The notes under the pieces were generated by a model. That model saw nothing but the letters and a program-made list of their open reading frames with translations, was not told the DNA's origin and did not search any database. This document shows, in pieces, positions 1-7,967 of a stretch of DNA of 64,000 nucleotides (the stretch's first letter is position 1; each line of letters opens with the position of its first letter). The translations under genes were made by a program, and so were the position numbers. Origin of the DNA: Gemmatimonadetes bacterium SCN 70-22 (lineage in GTDB: Bacteria > Gemmatimonadota > Gemmatimonadetes > Gemmatimonadales > Gemmatimonadaceae); assembly GCA_001724275.1 (NCBI GenBank), contig MEDZ01000023.1, positions 37,992 through 101,991 on the forward strand. Direction: 5' to 3'.

Positions 1-513
1 GAGCGCTCCCGCTACTACCTGGGGGTGGAATACCCGGCGAAGCTCCGCGCGGCGCTCCTGGCGCTCCCGGCGGGGCGGCTCTGGTGGCGCCCGGATGCGG
101 CGTCGAACAGCGCCGGCAACCTGGTCTTGCATCTGGCGGGAAACGTGCGCCAGTGGGTGGTGAGCGGGATCGGGGGGGCGCCCGACGTCCGCGCGCGGGA
201 CGCGGAATTCGCCGCCGAGGGCGGGATGGACGCCGCCGGGCTCCTGCAGCACCTGGAGGCGACGCTGGCCGAGGTCGACGCCGTCCTCGCCGCCCTGGGG
301 CCCGAATCGTTAGGCGAGTCGCGCCGCATCCAGGGGCGCGATACCACGGTCCTCTCCGCGCTCTACCACGTCGTGGAGCACTTCTCGGGGCACGTCGGGC
401 AGGTGATCCTCATCGCCAAGATGCACGCCCCCGGGGCGATCCGCTTCTACGAGAGTGCGAATGGGCTGGCGCACCCGACCTTCCTCGGCGAGGGGCGCAG
501 CGACGTCGACTAG
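1..513 (+). CDS. DUF1572 / DinB-superfamily protein (5' end outside window)
   Basis: The reading frame is open to the first base, so the start lies upstream. The codons before the first GTG (25) already encode residues resembling the family's N-terminal YL-x-EY region. Visible features are an N-terminal helix with paired tryptophans, the SNSAGNL-HLAGN segment followed by RQW, and a C-terminal helix with three histidines (HVVEHFSGHVGQ). These fit the DinB-like four-helix fold, whose histidines can bind a metal. Biochemical function is not known for this family. It ends 67 bases before the convergent end of mazG. It contains the octamer CGTTAGGC at 308-315. Confidence 0.8.
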   Translation, partial: ERSRYYLGVEYPAKLRAALLALPAGRLWWRPDAASNSAGNLVLHLAGNVRQWVVSGIGGAPDVRARDAEFAAEGGMDAAGLLQHLEATLAEVDAVLAALGPESLGESRRIQGRDTTVLSALYHVVEHFSGHVGQVILIAKMHAPGAIRFYESANGLAHPTFLGEGRSDVD

Positions 514-579
514 GAGGGGCGTGCCGTCGCCCCGGGGGGGCATGCCCGCGTCCGGGGACGGTGCCCGTGGCGGGCGCGC

Positions 580-1380
580 CTAACGCTCGCCGGCGGTGCG
601 CTCCTGCGCCTTCACCTCGTCCCACAGCCCGTCGAGCACGGCCAGTCCGGCCGTCCTGACGTCGAGGCCGCGCTCGGCGGCCAGGCGCTCGATGGCCCCG
701 AATCGGCGCGCGAACTTCGCGTTCGCCGTGTCGAGCGCCAGCGAGGCGTGGACCCCCGCCTTCCGGCAGAGGTTCACGACGGCGAAGAGGAGGTCGCCCA
801 GCTCCGCCTCGAGGGCGGCGTGCGCGTCGTCGTGCTGGGGGGCGCCGTGGGGCGAGCGCCGCACCGGAGCGGCCGCGAGCTGGTCGCGCACTTCGCGCAG
901 CTCCTCCTCCACCTTCTCCGCCGGCCCGTTCACGTCGTCCCAATCGAAGCCGACGCCGGCGGCGCGATCCTGCAGGCGGTGGGCACGGTGGAGCGATGGG
1001 AGCCCGGCGGGGAGCCCTTCCTCGATGGAGGTGCGCTTGCGTGCCTTGAATGTCTCCCAGGCGATTCGCTCGCCGTCGCCGTACAGGTGGGGATGCCGGG
1101 CATGCATCTTGGCGACGAGGCCGCCGGCCACGTCGCCGATGTCGAAGGCGCCGCGCTCCTCGGCCACCACCGAGTGGAACAGGACCTGGAGGAGGACGTC
1201 GCCCAGTTCCTCGCGCATCTGCGTCGCGTTCCCCTCGCGGAGGGCGTCGTCGAGCTCGTGCGCCTCCTCGATGAGATACGGGCGCAGCGAGTCGTGCGTC
1301 TGGGCGGCGTCCCACTCGCAACGGGCGCGGAGATCGCGCATCAGCGAGAGCGTATCTTCAAGCGTGGCTTTAGCTTGCAT
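580..1380 (-). CDS. mazG: Nucleoside triphosphate pyrophosphohydrolase MazG
   Basis: Hydrolyses (d)NTPs to NMP and pyrophosphate, a cytoplasmic house-cleaning activity also tied to ppGpp control in other bacteria. The protein is 266 residues and has two MazG repeats. The first carries EEAHE (38-42) and EELGD (57-61). The second carries EKVEEEL (about 155-161) and ELGD (193-196). These acidic motifs are the Mg-binding sites of the all-alpha NTP pyrophosphatase fold. The ATG at 1380 has a GGAGG-type ribosome site (complement of 1386-1390). It is one of only two minus-strand genes and is divergent from alr with an overlapping promoter. The stop codon lies within a reverse copy of CGTTAGGC (578-585). 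Confidence 0.95.
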   Translation of the reverse strand: MQAKATLEDTLSLMRDLRARCEWDAAQTHDSLRPYLIEEAHELDDALREGNATQMREELGDVLLQVLFHSVVAEERGAFDIGDVAGGLVAKMHARHPHLYGDGERIAWETFKARKRTSIEEGLPAGLPSLHRAHRLQDRAAGVGFDWDDVNGPAEKVEEELREVRDQLAAAPVRRSPHGAPQHDDAHAALEAELGDLLFAVVNLCRKAGVHASLALDTANAKFARRFGAIERLAAERGLDVRTAGLAVLDGLWDEVKAQERTAGER

Positions 1381-1403
1381 AGTATCCTCCGAGGGCCTAT
1401 ACT
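1375..1403 (+). promoter_or_regulatory. Sigma-70 promoter for alr operon
   Basis: TTGCAT (1375-1380), a 17-base spacer and TATACT (1398-1403). The predicted start is near 1410, giving a leader of about 18 bases to the alr ATG at 1428. The -35 box covers the mazG start codon. Confidence 0.7.
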
Positions 1404-1428
1404 ACCCGCCCCTCACGCCCTTGGTCAA
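1399..1428 (-). promoter_or_regulatory. Sigma-70 promoter for mazG (divergent, overlapping)
   Basis: On the minus strand: TTGACC (complement of 1423-1428), an 18-base spacer and TAGTAT (complement of 1399-1404). The -10 box overlaps the alr -10 box almost completely, and the -35 box runs into the first base of the alr start codon. Two polymerases could not use both promoters at once. Confidence 0.65.
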
Positions 1429-2510
1429 TGGACGCTGACACGCGACGCGCCTGGGTCGACATCGACCTTGGCGCGTTACAGCAGAATGCCCGTACGATGG
1501 CGCGCCGTGCCGGGAAGCCGATCCTCCCCATGGTGAAGGCCGACGCGTACGGGCTCGGCGCCGTCGCCGTCGCCCGCGCCCTCGAGCCGCTCGACGTGTG
1601 GGGCTTCGGGATCGCGGCGGTTCGCGAGGGCGAGGAGCTGCGGGCCGCGGGGATCCGCCGTCCGATCCTCGTCTTCACCCCGCTTCTGGCGAGCGAGTTC
1701 GGCGAAGTGCGGCGCCTGGGGCTCACGCCGACCTTCGGCGACGCGGCGGCGATCCGCGCCTGGGTCGAGAGCGGAGGCGGGGCGTGGCACCTGGCGATCG
1801 ATACCGGGATGAACCGGGCCGGCGTCGCCTGGCGGGAGGTCGCCACGGTCGCCCCGCTCGTGGCGGCGCACCCGCCGGCCGGTGCCTTCACGCACTTCCA
1901 TTCGGCCGAGCGCAACGACGGGTCGGTGGCCGTGCAGCAGCAACGCTTCCGCGACGCGTTGCAGCTGCTGGGGACGCCGATCCCGCTCCTGCATGCGGAG
2001 AACAGCCCGGGCGTCGAGCGTCAGTCGCCGTCGCCGTGGAGCCTCGCCCGCCCGGGGGTCTTCCTCTACGGCGTGGGAGGGGGCGAGGGGGCGGGGGTGT
2101 CGCCGCAACCGGTCGCCTCCCTCCGCGCTCGCATCGTGGAGCTGCGCACCATCGAGGCGGGGGACACGGTGAGCTACGCCGCGACGTACCGTGCGCCCGG
2201 GCGGCGGCGCATCGCCACGCTGTCGTGCGGGTACGCCGACGGCTACCGGCGGGCCTTCGGCAACCGCGGCATCGCGCTGGTGAACGGGCGGCGCGCCCTG
2301 GTGGCGGGCGTGATCACGATGGACATGACGATGGTCGACGTGACCGATGTTCCCTGCGCGGTGGGCGACGTGGCCACGCTCTTCGGCCGGGACGGGGACG
2401 AACAGCTCGACGTGAACGAGGCGGCCCGCGTGGCGGAGCTCTCGCCGTACGAACTCCTGGTCGGCCTCAAGCTGCGCGTCCCGCGCCGGTACACGGGGGG
2501 GACGGCGTGA
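1428..2510 (+). CDS. alr: Alanine racemase
   Basis: PLP enzyme interconverting L- and D-alanine for peptidoglycan. It is 360 residues, a normal length. The N-terminal TIM barrel holds the PLP lysine in KADAYGLG (Lys37). The C-terminal beta domain has the second catalytic base, Tyr250, in VSYAATY. The substrate region MDMT is also present. It is the first gene of a chain running to 10542, and its TGA stop overlaps the GTG start of deoB by four bases. It uses one TTA codon (GCG TTA CAG) outside the CGTTAGGC context. Confidence 0.96.
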   Translation: MDADTRRAWVDIDLGALQQNARTMARRAGKPILPMVKADAYGLGAVAVARALEPLDVWGFGIAAVREGEELRAAGIRRPILVFTPLLASEFGEVRRLGLTPTFGDAAAIRAWVESGGGAWHLAIDTGMNRAGVAWREVATVAPLVAAHPPAGAFTHFHSAERNDGSVAVQQQRFRDALQLLGTPIPLLHAENSPGVERQSPSPWSLARPGVFLYGVGGGEGAGVSPQPVASLRARIVELRTIEAGDTVSYAATYRAPGRRRIATLSCGYADGYRRAFGNRGIALVNGRRALVAGVITMDMTMVDVTDVPCAVGDVATLFGRDGDEQLDVNEAARVAELSPYELLVGLKLRVPRRYTGGTA

Positions 2511-3688
2511 GCGCATCCGTCGGCGGCCGGCGGGCGATCGTCATCGTGCTCGACGGGGTGGGGATCGGGGCGGCGCACGATGCCGTCGCCTATGGCGACG
2601 CCGGGAGCCATACCCTGGGGAACACCGCGCGGGCGGTGGGGGGCTTTGCGCTCCCGCATCTCGAGTCGTTAGGGCTGGGGACGCTCGACGTGCTCGCGGG
2701 GATGCGCGGCGACGTGGTGGCGCGTGCCGCCCGCACGACGCTGCAGCCCGCGTCGGCCGGGAAGGACAGCACCACCGGGCACTGGGAGCTGTGCGGGCTG
2801 CGGCTCGCGGTCCCGTTCCCGACGTACCCCCAGGGGTTCCCGGACGACGTGGTGACCGCCTTCGAGCGCCTAACGGGACGCCCGGTCATCGGCAACGTCG
2901 TCGGGAGCGGGACGGCGGTCATTGCCCGGTATGGCGCCGAGCAGGAGCGGACGGGGGGGGTGATCCTCTACACCTCCGCCGACTCGGTCTTCCAGGTGGC
3001 GGCGCACGAGGGCGTGGTCCCCCCGGAGGAGCTGTACCGGATCTGCCAGCGGGCGCGGGAGATGCTGGTGGCCCCGCACAACGTCTCGCGGGTCATCGCC
3101 CGCCCGTTCGTGGGGGAGGATGGCGACTACCGGCGGACCCCCAACCGGCGGGACTTCTCCCTGGCGCCGGTGGGGGAGACGCTCCTCGACGCCCTCGCCG
3201 AGGGGGGCGTGGCGCGGCAGGGGATCGGGAAGGTCGACGATCTCTTCGCGGGGCGCGCGATCACGTCGCACCACACGGCCGACAACGCCGAGGGGCTGGC
3301 CAGGATCCAGGCGTGGCTTCACGGCGCGGAGAGTGGGTTCCTCTTCGCCAACCTAGTAGATTTTGACCAGCTATTCGGGCACAGAAACGATGTCGCGGGG
3401 TTCTACGGGGCGCTGCGCCAGTTTGACCGTGCCTTACCGTCGCTGCTTTCCGCCTTGCGCGAGGACGACCTGCTTTTCATCACGGCCGATCACGGCAACG
3501 ATCCCACCACGCCCTCCACCGACCATGCGCGCGAGCGCGTGCCGGTGCTCGTGGCCGGTCGTCGCGTGCGCCCGGTCCAGCTGGCGGAGCGCGCGACGTT
3601 CGCCGACCTGGGCGCGACGGTGGCGGAATGGTTCGCCCTCGCGTTCCGTGGGAGCGGGACGTCGTTCCTGGGCGAGGTCGTCGCGTGA
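2507..3688 (+). CDS. deoB: Phosphopentomutase
   Basis: Interconverts (deoxy)ribose 1-phosphate and 5-phosphate in nucleoside catabolism. It is 393 residues from the GTG overlapping the alr stop. The frame stays open far upstream, but only as a shadow of alr. Alkaline-phosphatase-superfamily motifs are visible: the metal Asp in VLDGVGIG near the N-terminus, the phosphorylated Thr in STTGHWE, and the metal ligands VDFDQLFGHRND and ITADHGNDP near the C-terminus. It is followed with a four-base overlap by cytidine deaminase, so the pair forms a nucleoside-salvage module. It carries a reverse CGTTAGGC at 2868-2875. Confidence 0.96.
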   Translation: MSASVGGRRAIVIVLDGVGIGAAHDAVAYGDAGSHTLGNTARAVGGFALPHLESLGLGTLDVLAGMRGDVVARAARTTLQPASAGKDSTTGHWELCGLRLAVPFPTYPQGFPDDVVTAFERLTGRPVIGNVVGSGTAVIARYGAEQERTGGVILYTSADSVFQVAAHEGVVPPEELYRICQRAREMLVAPHNVSRVIARPFVGEDGDYRRTPNRRDFSLAPVGETLLDALAEGGVARQGIGKVDDLFAGRAITSHHTADNAEGLARIQAWLHGAESGFLFANLVDFDQLFGHRNDVAGFYGALRQFDRALPSLLSALREDDLLFITADHGNDPTTPSTDHARERVPVLVAGRRVRPVQLAERATFADLGATVAEWFALAFRGSGTSFLGEVVA

Positions 3689-4101
3689 GCCACCCCGCCG
3701 GCCCTGACCGCGCCTCGCTCGTGGCGTCTGCCCGCGACGCCATGGCGCGTGCATATGCCCCGTACTCCGGCTTTCGGGTGGGGGCGGCGCTGGCGGCGGA
3801 CGACGGGCGGGTCTTCGTCGGCTGCAACGTGGAGAATGCCGCGTACCCGGCGGGGATGTGCGCCGAGCGGGGGGCGGTGGCGGCCGCGGTGGCGCAGGGA
3901 GCCAGGCGCTTCTCGGCCATCGTGATTGCCACCGAGGCGGAGCAGCCGACACCGCCGTGCGGGGTCTGCCGGCAGGTGCTGGTCGAGTTCGGGCCGGCGC
4001 TGGAGGTCGTGAGCGTCGCCTCGGGGGGAGCGACGGCGCGGTGGGACCTGCGCGCGCTCCTCCCCGCGCCCTTCACGCCGGACGCCCTGGCCCGCGCATG
4101 A
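3685..4101 (+). CDS. cdd: Cytidine deaminase
   Basis: Zinc enzyme deaminating cytidine and deoxycytidine to uridine and deoxyuridine. It is 138 residues from the GTG at 3685, the small homotetrameric class. The start was chosen because it overlaps the deoB stop by four bases and puts the family's N-terminal helix (AYAPYSGFRVGAAL) at the normal distance. The zinc site is CAE plus PCGVCRQ. It sits between deoB and the EutN-like gene, overlapping both by four bases. Confidence 0.94.
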   Translation: MSHPAGPDRASLVASARDAMARAYAPYSGFRVGAALAADDGRVFVGCNVENAAYPAGMCAERGAVAAAVAQGARRFSAIVIATEAEQPTPPCGVCRQVLVEFGPALEVVSVASGGATARWDLRALLPAPFTPDALARA

Positions 4102-4385
4102 AGCTCGGCCGCGTGATCGGGAGCGTGGTGGCGACCCGCAAGGATCCCTCGCTCGAGTCGCTCAAGCTCCTCATCGTGGAGAACGTGACGAGCGCCCTCG
4201 AACGGGAAGGCGGGTACGTGGTGGCAGTGGACAGCGTGGGAGCGGGGGTGGGCGAGGTGGTGTTGTACGCGACCGGAAGCTCGGCGCGCCTGACGGCGGT
4301 CACCAAGGACCGCCCGGTGGACGCCGTGATCATGGCCATAGTGGACAGCTTCGACATAGATGGACGTGTCACTCGACTGGCGTAA
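4098..4385 (+). CDS. EutN/CcmL-family microcompartment vertex (BMC-P) protein
   Basis: A 95-residue protein that fits the whole EutN/CcmL pattern: it starts MKLGRVIGSVVATRKD, continues SLKLLIVE, then DSVGAGVGEVV, GSSAR and ends with DAVIMAIVDS. Family members form pentamers that cap the vertices of bacterial microcompartments. No BMC-H or BMC-T shell gene and no signature enzyme is in this window. It is translationally coupled to cdd (ATGA overlap) and lies two genes after deoB. Deoxyribose-phosphate aldolase microcompartments (SPU type) use deoB-type products, so the context may be meaningful, but a stand-alone role is equally possible. Confidence 0.85.
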   Translation: MKLGRVIGSVVATRKDPSLESLKLLIVENVTSALEREGGYVVAVDSVGAGVGEVVLYATGSSARLTAVTKDRPVDAVIMAIVDSFDIDGRVTRLA

Positions 4386-5637
4386 GCGCGCGCGCGTCGT
4401 GCTCCTCGGCCTCGCGTTAGGCGCGGGCGTCGTGGCCTGCGGCGAAGACCTGGAGAGCGGGGCGGCGTGCCCGGTGCTCTGCCCCGGGCAGAACCTCACC
4501 GTCTTCGACACGACGTTCGACGCGGTGAGCTTCGACACCACGGTGTCCGGAATCCCGGGCTTCGGCACGGAGGCCTCGATGTACCTCGCCACCCGCGGCG
4601 ACACGCTCGACGTGCGCGGGGTGGTGCGGTTCGATTCCCTCCCGTCGACGTTCCAGAAGGCGTCGGCCGACTCGGCGATCACGCGGCTCGACAGCGCCTA
4701 CGTCCTGTTCGCGGTCAACGCCACGGCGACGCGGGTGCGCGGGAGCGTGCGCATCGACCTGTTCGACGTGGACACCGCCGACGCCGACACGGTCAATGCG
4801 GTGGTGGCCTCGCTCTTCCGCCCCGACCGCCTGATCGGCGGGACGACCTTCGACTCGGCGCAGGTCAAGGACTCCATCAAGGTGTACCTCGACAAGGCCA
4901 AGCTCCTGGCCAAGGTCACCGGGAAGCAGCGGTTGCGCCTTGGCGTGAAGGCGACATCGGCGACGGGAGCGGAGGTGGAGCTCGGGACCATCGAGGGGGG
5001 GCGGTCGTCGCTCCTGCGCTTCGACCCGGCCCCCGAGGACACCGCGATCAAGGCGCTCACCGTGGCACCGACGTCCAGCACGCCTCCCGGCGACGGCATC
5101 ATTGCCGGCGACTACCTGGACTACACGCTGGTGGTGGCGGCGCCTCCCGCACCGAGCGGGGCGCTGCTGAGCGTCGGCGGGCTCCCGAACCGTCGCGGCT
5201 TCCTTCGCTTCGACGTTCCCTCGCGCATCCTCGATTCATCGACGGTGCTGCGGGCCTCGCTGATCTTCACGCAGCAGCCGAACCGGGGAATCGGCGCCCG
5301 CGACACGCTCGCCCTCGTCCCCGAAGTCTCGCTGGCGGGCGAGGACGTGACCGACCTGACGCGCGCCGCGCTGCTGCTGGGCGGGTTCGCCTTCGACACG
5401 CTTCGTGTTGCGCCTGGCGATAGCGGGACGCGGGTGCTGGAGGTGGCCACGGCCCTCCGGCAATGGGCGGCCATGTCGTCGTCCACCATCAAGCAGCAGC
5501 GGGCCATCGTCCTGCGCAGCACGCGTGAGGCCACGAGCACGTTCGACATCCATATCTCCTCGCGGGAGGCGCCGCCGGCGCTGCGCCCGCGGCTGCGCGT
5601 GAACTACGCGCTGCGCTCCAGCTTCGGGATCCCGTGA
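4360..5637 (+). CDS. Predicted lipoprotein, unknown function
   Basis: A 425-residue protein with a basic N-terminus, a hydrophobic stretch (VVLLGLALGAGV) and a lipobox ending VACG near residue 27, so probably a lipid-anchored envelope protein. The rest is Asp/Thr/Ser rich and beta-like. The extreme C-terminus (SSREAPPALRPRLRVNY) resembles the end of DNRLRE-type extracellular domains. I do not recognise the full-length family. The start overlaps the EutN-like gene by 26 bases. It is followed at once by an outer-membrane protein gene, suggesting the two products work together in the envelope. CGTTAGGC occurs in the signal peptide (4415-4422). Confidence 0.75.
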   Translation: MDVSLDWRKRARVVLLGLALGAGVVACGEDLESGAACPVLCPGQNLTVFDTTFDAVSFDTTVSGIPGFGTEASMYLATRGDTLDVRGVVRFDSLPSTFQKASADSAITRLDSAYVLFAVNATATRVRGSVRIDLFDVDTADADTVNAVVASLFRPDRLIGGTTFDSAQVKDSIKVYLDKAKLLAKVTGKQRLRLGVKATSATGAEVELGTIEGGRSSLLRFDPAPEDTAIKALTVAPTSSTPPGDGIIAGDYLDYTLVVAAPPAPSGALLSVGGLPNRRGFLRFDVPSRILDSSTVLRASLIFTQQPNRGIGARDTLALVPEVSLAGEDVTDLTRAALLLGGFAFDTLRVAPGDSGTRVLEVATALRQWAAMSSSTIKQQRAIVLRSTREATSTFDIHISSREAPPALRPRLRVNYALRSSFGIP

Positions 5638-6779
5638 TGCGCGCACCATTCGTCAGGCTCGTGGCGGCCGCGGTCGCTGTCGCTACCGGCGCGTCAGCGG
5701 CCCGGGCCCAGGGAACGCTCAGCACGCAGGGATTCGGCTACCCGCTGGGTGGGCTGAGCGCACGCGCGGCGGCCACCGGGGGGGCGTTGGGGGAGTTCGA
5801 TCACCTCTCGTCGCGCAACCCCGCGGCCCTCGGCGGGTGGGGGCGCTCGGGACTGTACTTCCAGTACGATCCTGAGCTGCGGAGCCTTTCGGCGGGGGCG
5901 AACGACGAGCGCACCACGATCGCACGGTTCGGGACCGTAGCCGCCGGATTCACGGTGGGGACGCGCTGGGCCATCGGCCTCTCCAGCCATTCGTTCCTCG
6001 ACCGCACCTTCGCCACGTCGGTGCGTTCGGGCCAGCGCCTCGGCGACGACAGCCTCTCGTATACCGAGCGCTTCTCGTCCAAGGGGGGCATCGGGGACAA
6101 GCGGCTCGCCGTCGCGTACCAGGCGCACCGGATGCTGGCCCTCGGGGTCGGGCTGCACCTGTATTCCGGGGAGAACCGGCTCAACCTCGTCAGGCGGTTC
6201 GACGACAGCGTGCGATACGGGACGCTGGACCGCGACATCACGTTGTCCTACACCGGGAGCGGCGCCTCGGCGGGGGTCGTCTTCACTCCCGTTCCGCGTT
6301 TCGCGCTGGCGGCGTCGTTCCGGCAGGGGGGGACGCTGAAGCTGCGCGTCGTCGACACCGTCCGCACCGAGGCGAAGGTCCCCGGCCGGTTCGGCGTGGC
6401 GGCCAGGGTCGAGCCCCTGACAGGGCTCACGCTCCTCGTCGGCGCCGACCGCGACGAGTGGTCCAGGATGAATGGGCTGGGGACGGCCGCGGCGGCGGCG
6501 CGCGATACGTGGGAGTACTCGGCTGGCGCCGAATTCGCCGGGCAGCGCACGCGCAGCGCGGCGTGGACGTATCGTCTCGGCTACCGGACGCGCGACCTCC
6601 CGTTCGCCGCGGCGGGCAGCACGGTGACCGAGAAGGTCATCAGCGGGGGGGCCGCCATCCCCGTGGCCGGCCCGCGCGCCACGATGGAAGTCGCGCTCCA
6701 GCGGGCCGCGCGCGATGCCGCAGGGACCGTGCGCGAGCGCGCATGGCTCCTGAGCCTGGGGCTGTCCATTCGCCCATGA
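5637..6779 (+). CDS. Predicted outer-membrane beta-barrel protein
   Basis: About 380 residues with a cleavable signal peptide (hydrophobic segment then ARAQG). Near the N-terminus, SARAAATGGALGEFDHLSSRNPAAL matches the pattern of FadL/PorV-like barrels (GGA followed by NPAAL). The rest is alternating aromatic and small residues typical of strands. The frame also allows a GTG three bases earlier. ATG 5637 overlaps the last base of the lipoprotein stop. Cargo or transport substrate is not predictable. Six bases separate it from the kinase gene. Confidence 0.7.
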   Translation: MRAPFVRLVAAAVAVATGASAARAQGTLSTQGFGYPLGGLSARAAATGGALGEFDHLSSRNPAALGGWGRSGLYFQYDPELRSLSAGANDERTTIARFGTVAAGFTVGTRWAIGLSSHSFLDRTFATSVRSGQRLGDDSLSYTERFSSKGGIGDKRLAVAYQAHRMLALGVGLHLYSGENRLNLVRRFDDSVRYGTLDRDITLSYTGSGASAGVVFTPVPRFALAASFRQGGTLKLRVVDTVRTEAKVPGRFGVAARVEPLTGLTLLVGADRDEWSRMNGLGTAAAAARDTWEYSAGAEFAGQRTRSAAWTYRLGYRTRDLPFAAAGSTVTEKVISGGAAIPVAGPRATMEVALQRAARDAAGTVRERAWLLSLGLSIRP

Positions 6780-6785
6780 CGGGGG

Positions 6786-7967
6786 ATGACCACGCCGGCG
6801 TCCGAAGCCCCGCTGCTGCTCGTCGTCGACGACTCGGAGGCCAACTGCGAGCTGGTGCGTGAGCAGCTGCGCTCGTTAGGCTTCCGCTCCGTCGCGGCGT
6901 TCGACGGTCCGGCCGCCCTCGACGCCGCGTTCCTGCACCGGCCGGACCTCGTTCTGCTCGACGTCAACATGCCGGCCGGCGACCTGGGCGTGGACGACGG
7001 GGGGACCGGCTACGAGGTGTGCCGCCGCCTCAAGCGCGATCCCCGCACCGCCGCCACCCCGGTCATCTTCATCACCGCCCTCAACGACGACGACGACCGC
7101 CTGCGGGCGATCGAGGCGGGAGGGGACGACTTCCTGGCGAAGCCGCACAACCGCCTCCTCCTGGGGGCCCGCGTCCGCTCCCTGCTCAAGCTCAAGGGGG
7201 CCACCGCCGCGCTCGAGGACTCGTACCGCCGGCTGCGCGAGCTCGAGCGCGTCCGCGACGACCTGATGAAGATGATCGTGCACGACCTCAAGACGCCCCT
7301 GACGTCGATCCTGGCGACGCTGGAACTGCTGGGCGATGGGGACCTTGGGGCGCTGAGCGAGCGGCAGCGCGACGCGGTGGCCGACACGCAGGTCAAGGCC
7401 GAGGAACTGCTCTCCCTCATCAACGACCTCCTCGAGGTGCGGCGCATCGAGGAAACCGCGATCGCGTTGCACCTGGAGGAGATCGACGCCACGGGGCTGC
7501 TCGACGAGATCCTGCGCGACTGGACCCTCCGCTTCCAGCAGGAGCGCACGGTCGCCGCCGCCGAGGTGGCCGCCGGGACCCCGCGCGTTCGCGGCGACCG
7601 CGGGATGCTCAAGCGGGTCTTCGGCAACCTGATCCAGAACGCGCTCGTGCACTCGGGGACCCCGATCGCGCTCACGCTCGTGGCGCGCCCCGATCCGAGC
7701 GGCGTGCGATTCTCGGTGGTCGACACCGGGCCGGGAATCCCGCCCGAGTATCACGACGTCATCTTTCGCAAGTTCGAGCAGGTGCGCCTGGCCAACGTCC
7801 CCCGCGTCAGGACCTCGGGTCTCGGGCTCGCCTTCTGCCGCCTCGTCGTCGAGGCGCACGGGGGGCGCATCTGGGTGCAGAGCAGCGAGGGAAAGGGGAG
7901 CGCCTTCCATTTCATCCTCCCCCCGGATCCCGCGCCGGCACCGGAGGGAGCGGCGACGGGACGATGA
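6786..7967 (+). CDS. Receiver-histidine kinase hybrid (REC-HisKA-HATPase)
   Basis: A 393-residue soluble kinase. Residues 8-130 form a receiver domain with Asp59 as the phospho-acceptor and Lys119. A short coiled linker follows, then HisKA with His166 in VHDLKTP. The HATPase domain has N box NLIQN (281-285), DTGPG (313-317) and a GLGLAF lid motif. There are no membrane segments and no sensor domain, so input probably comes from another kinase through Asp59. The receiver carries about eight extra residues after DVNMP, before GYEV. It is coupled to mtaB by an ATGA overlap. No partner response regulator is in the window. Confidence 0.9.
   Translation: MTTPASEAPLLLVVDDSEANCELVREQLRSLGFRSVAAFDGPAALDAAFLHRPDLVLLDVNMPAGDLGVDDGGTGYEVCRRLKRDPRTAATPVIFITALNDDDDRLRAIEAGGDDFLAKPHNRLLLGARVRSLLKLKGATAALEDSYRRLRELERVRDDLMKMIVHDLKTPLTSILATLELLGDGDLGALSERQRDAVADTQVKAEELLSLINDLLEVRRIEETAIALHLEEIDATGLLDEILRDWTLRFQQERTVAAAEVAAGTPRVRGDRGMLKRVFGNLIQNALVHSGTPIALTLVARPDPSGVRFSVVDTGPGIPPEYHDVIFRKFEQVRLANVPRVRTSGLGLAFCRLVVEAHGGRIWVQSSEGKGSAFHFILPPDPAPAPEGAATGR

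Noticed and set aside
410..1321. Long minus-strand frame across mazG
   Set aside because: It lies in another frame of the well-supported mazG; its product is Arg/Pro/Gly-rich with no recognisable motif, as expected of high-GC shadows.
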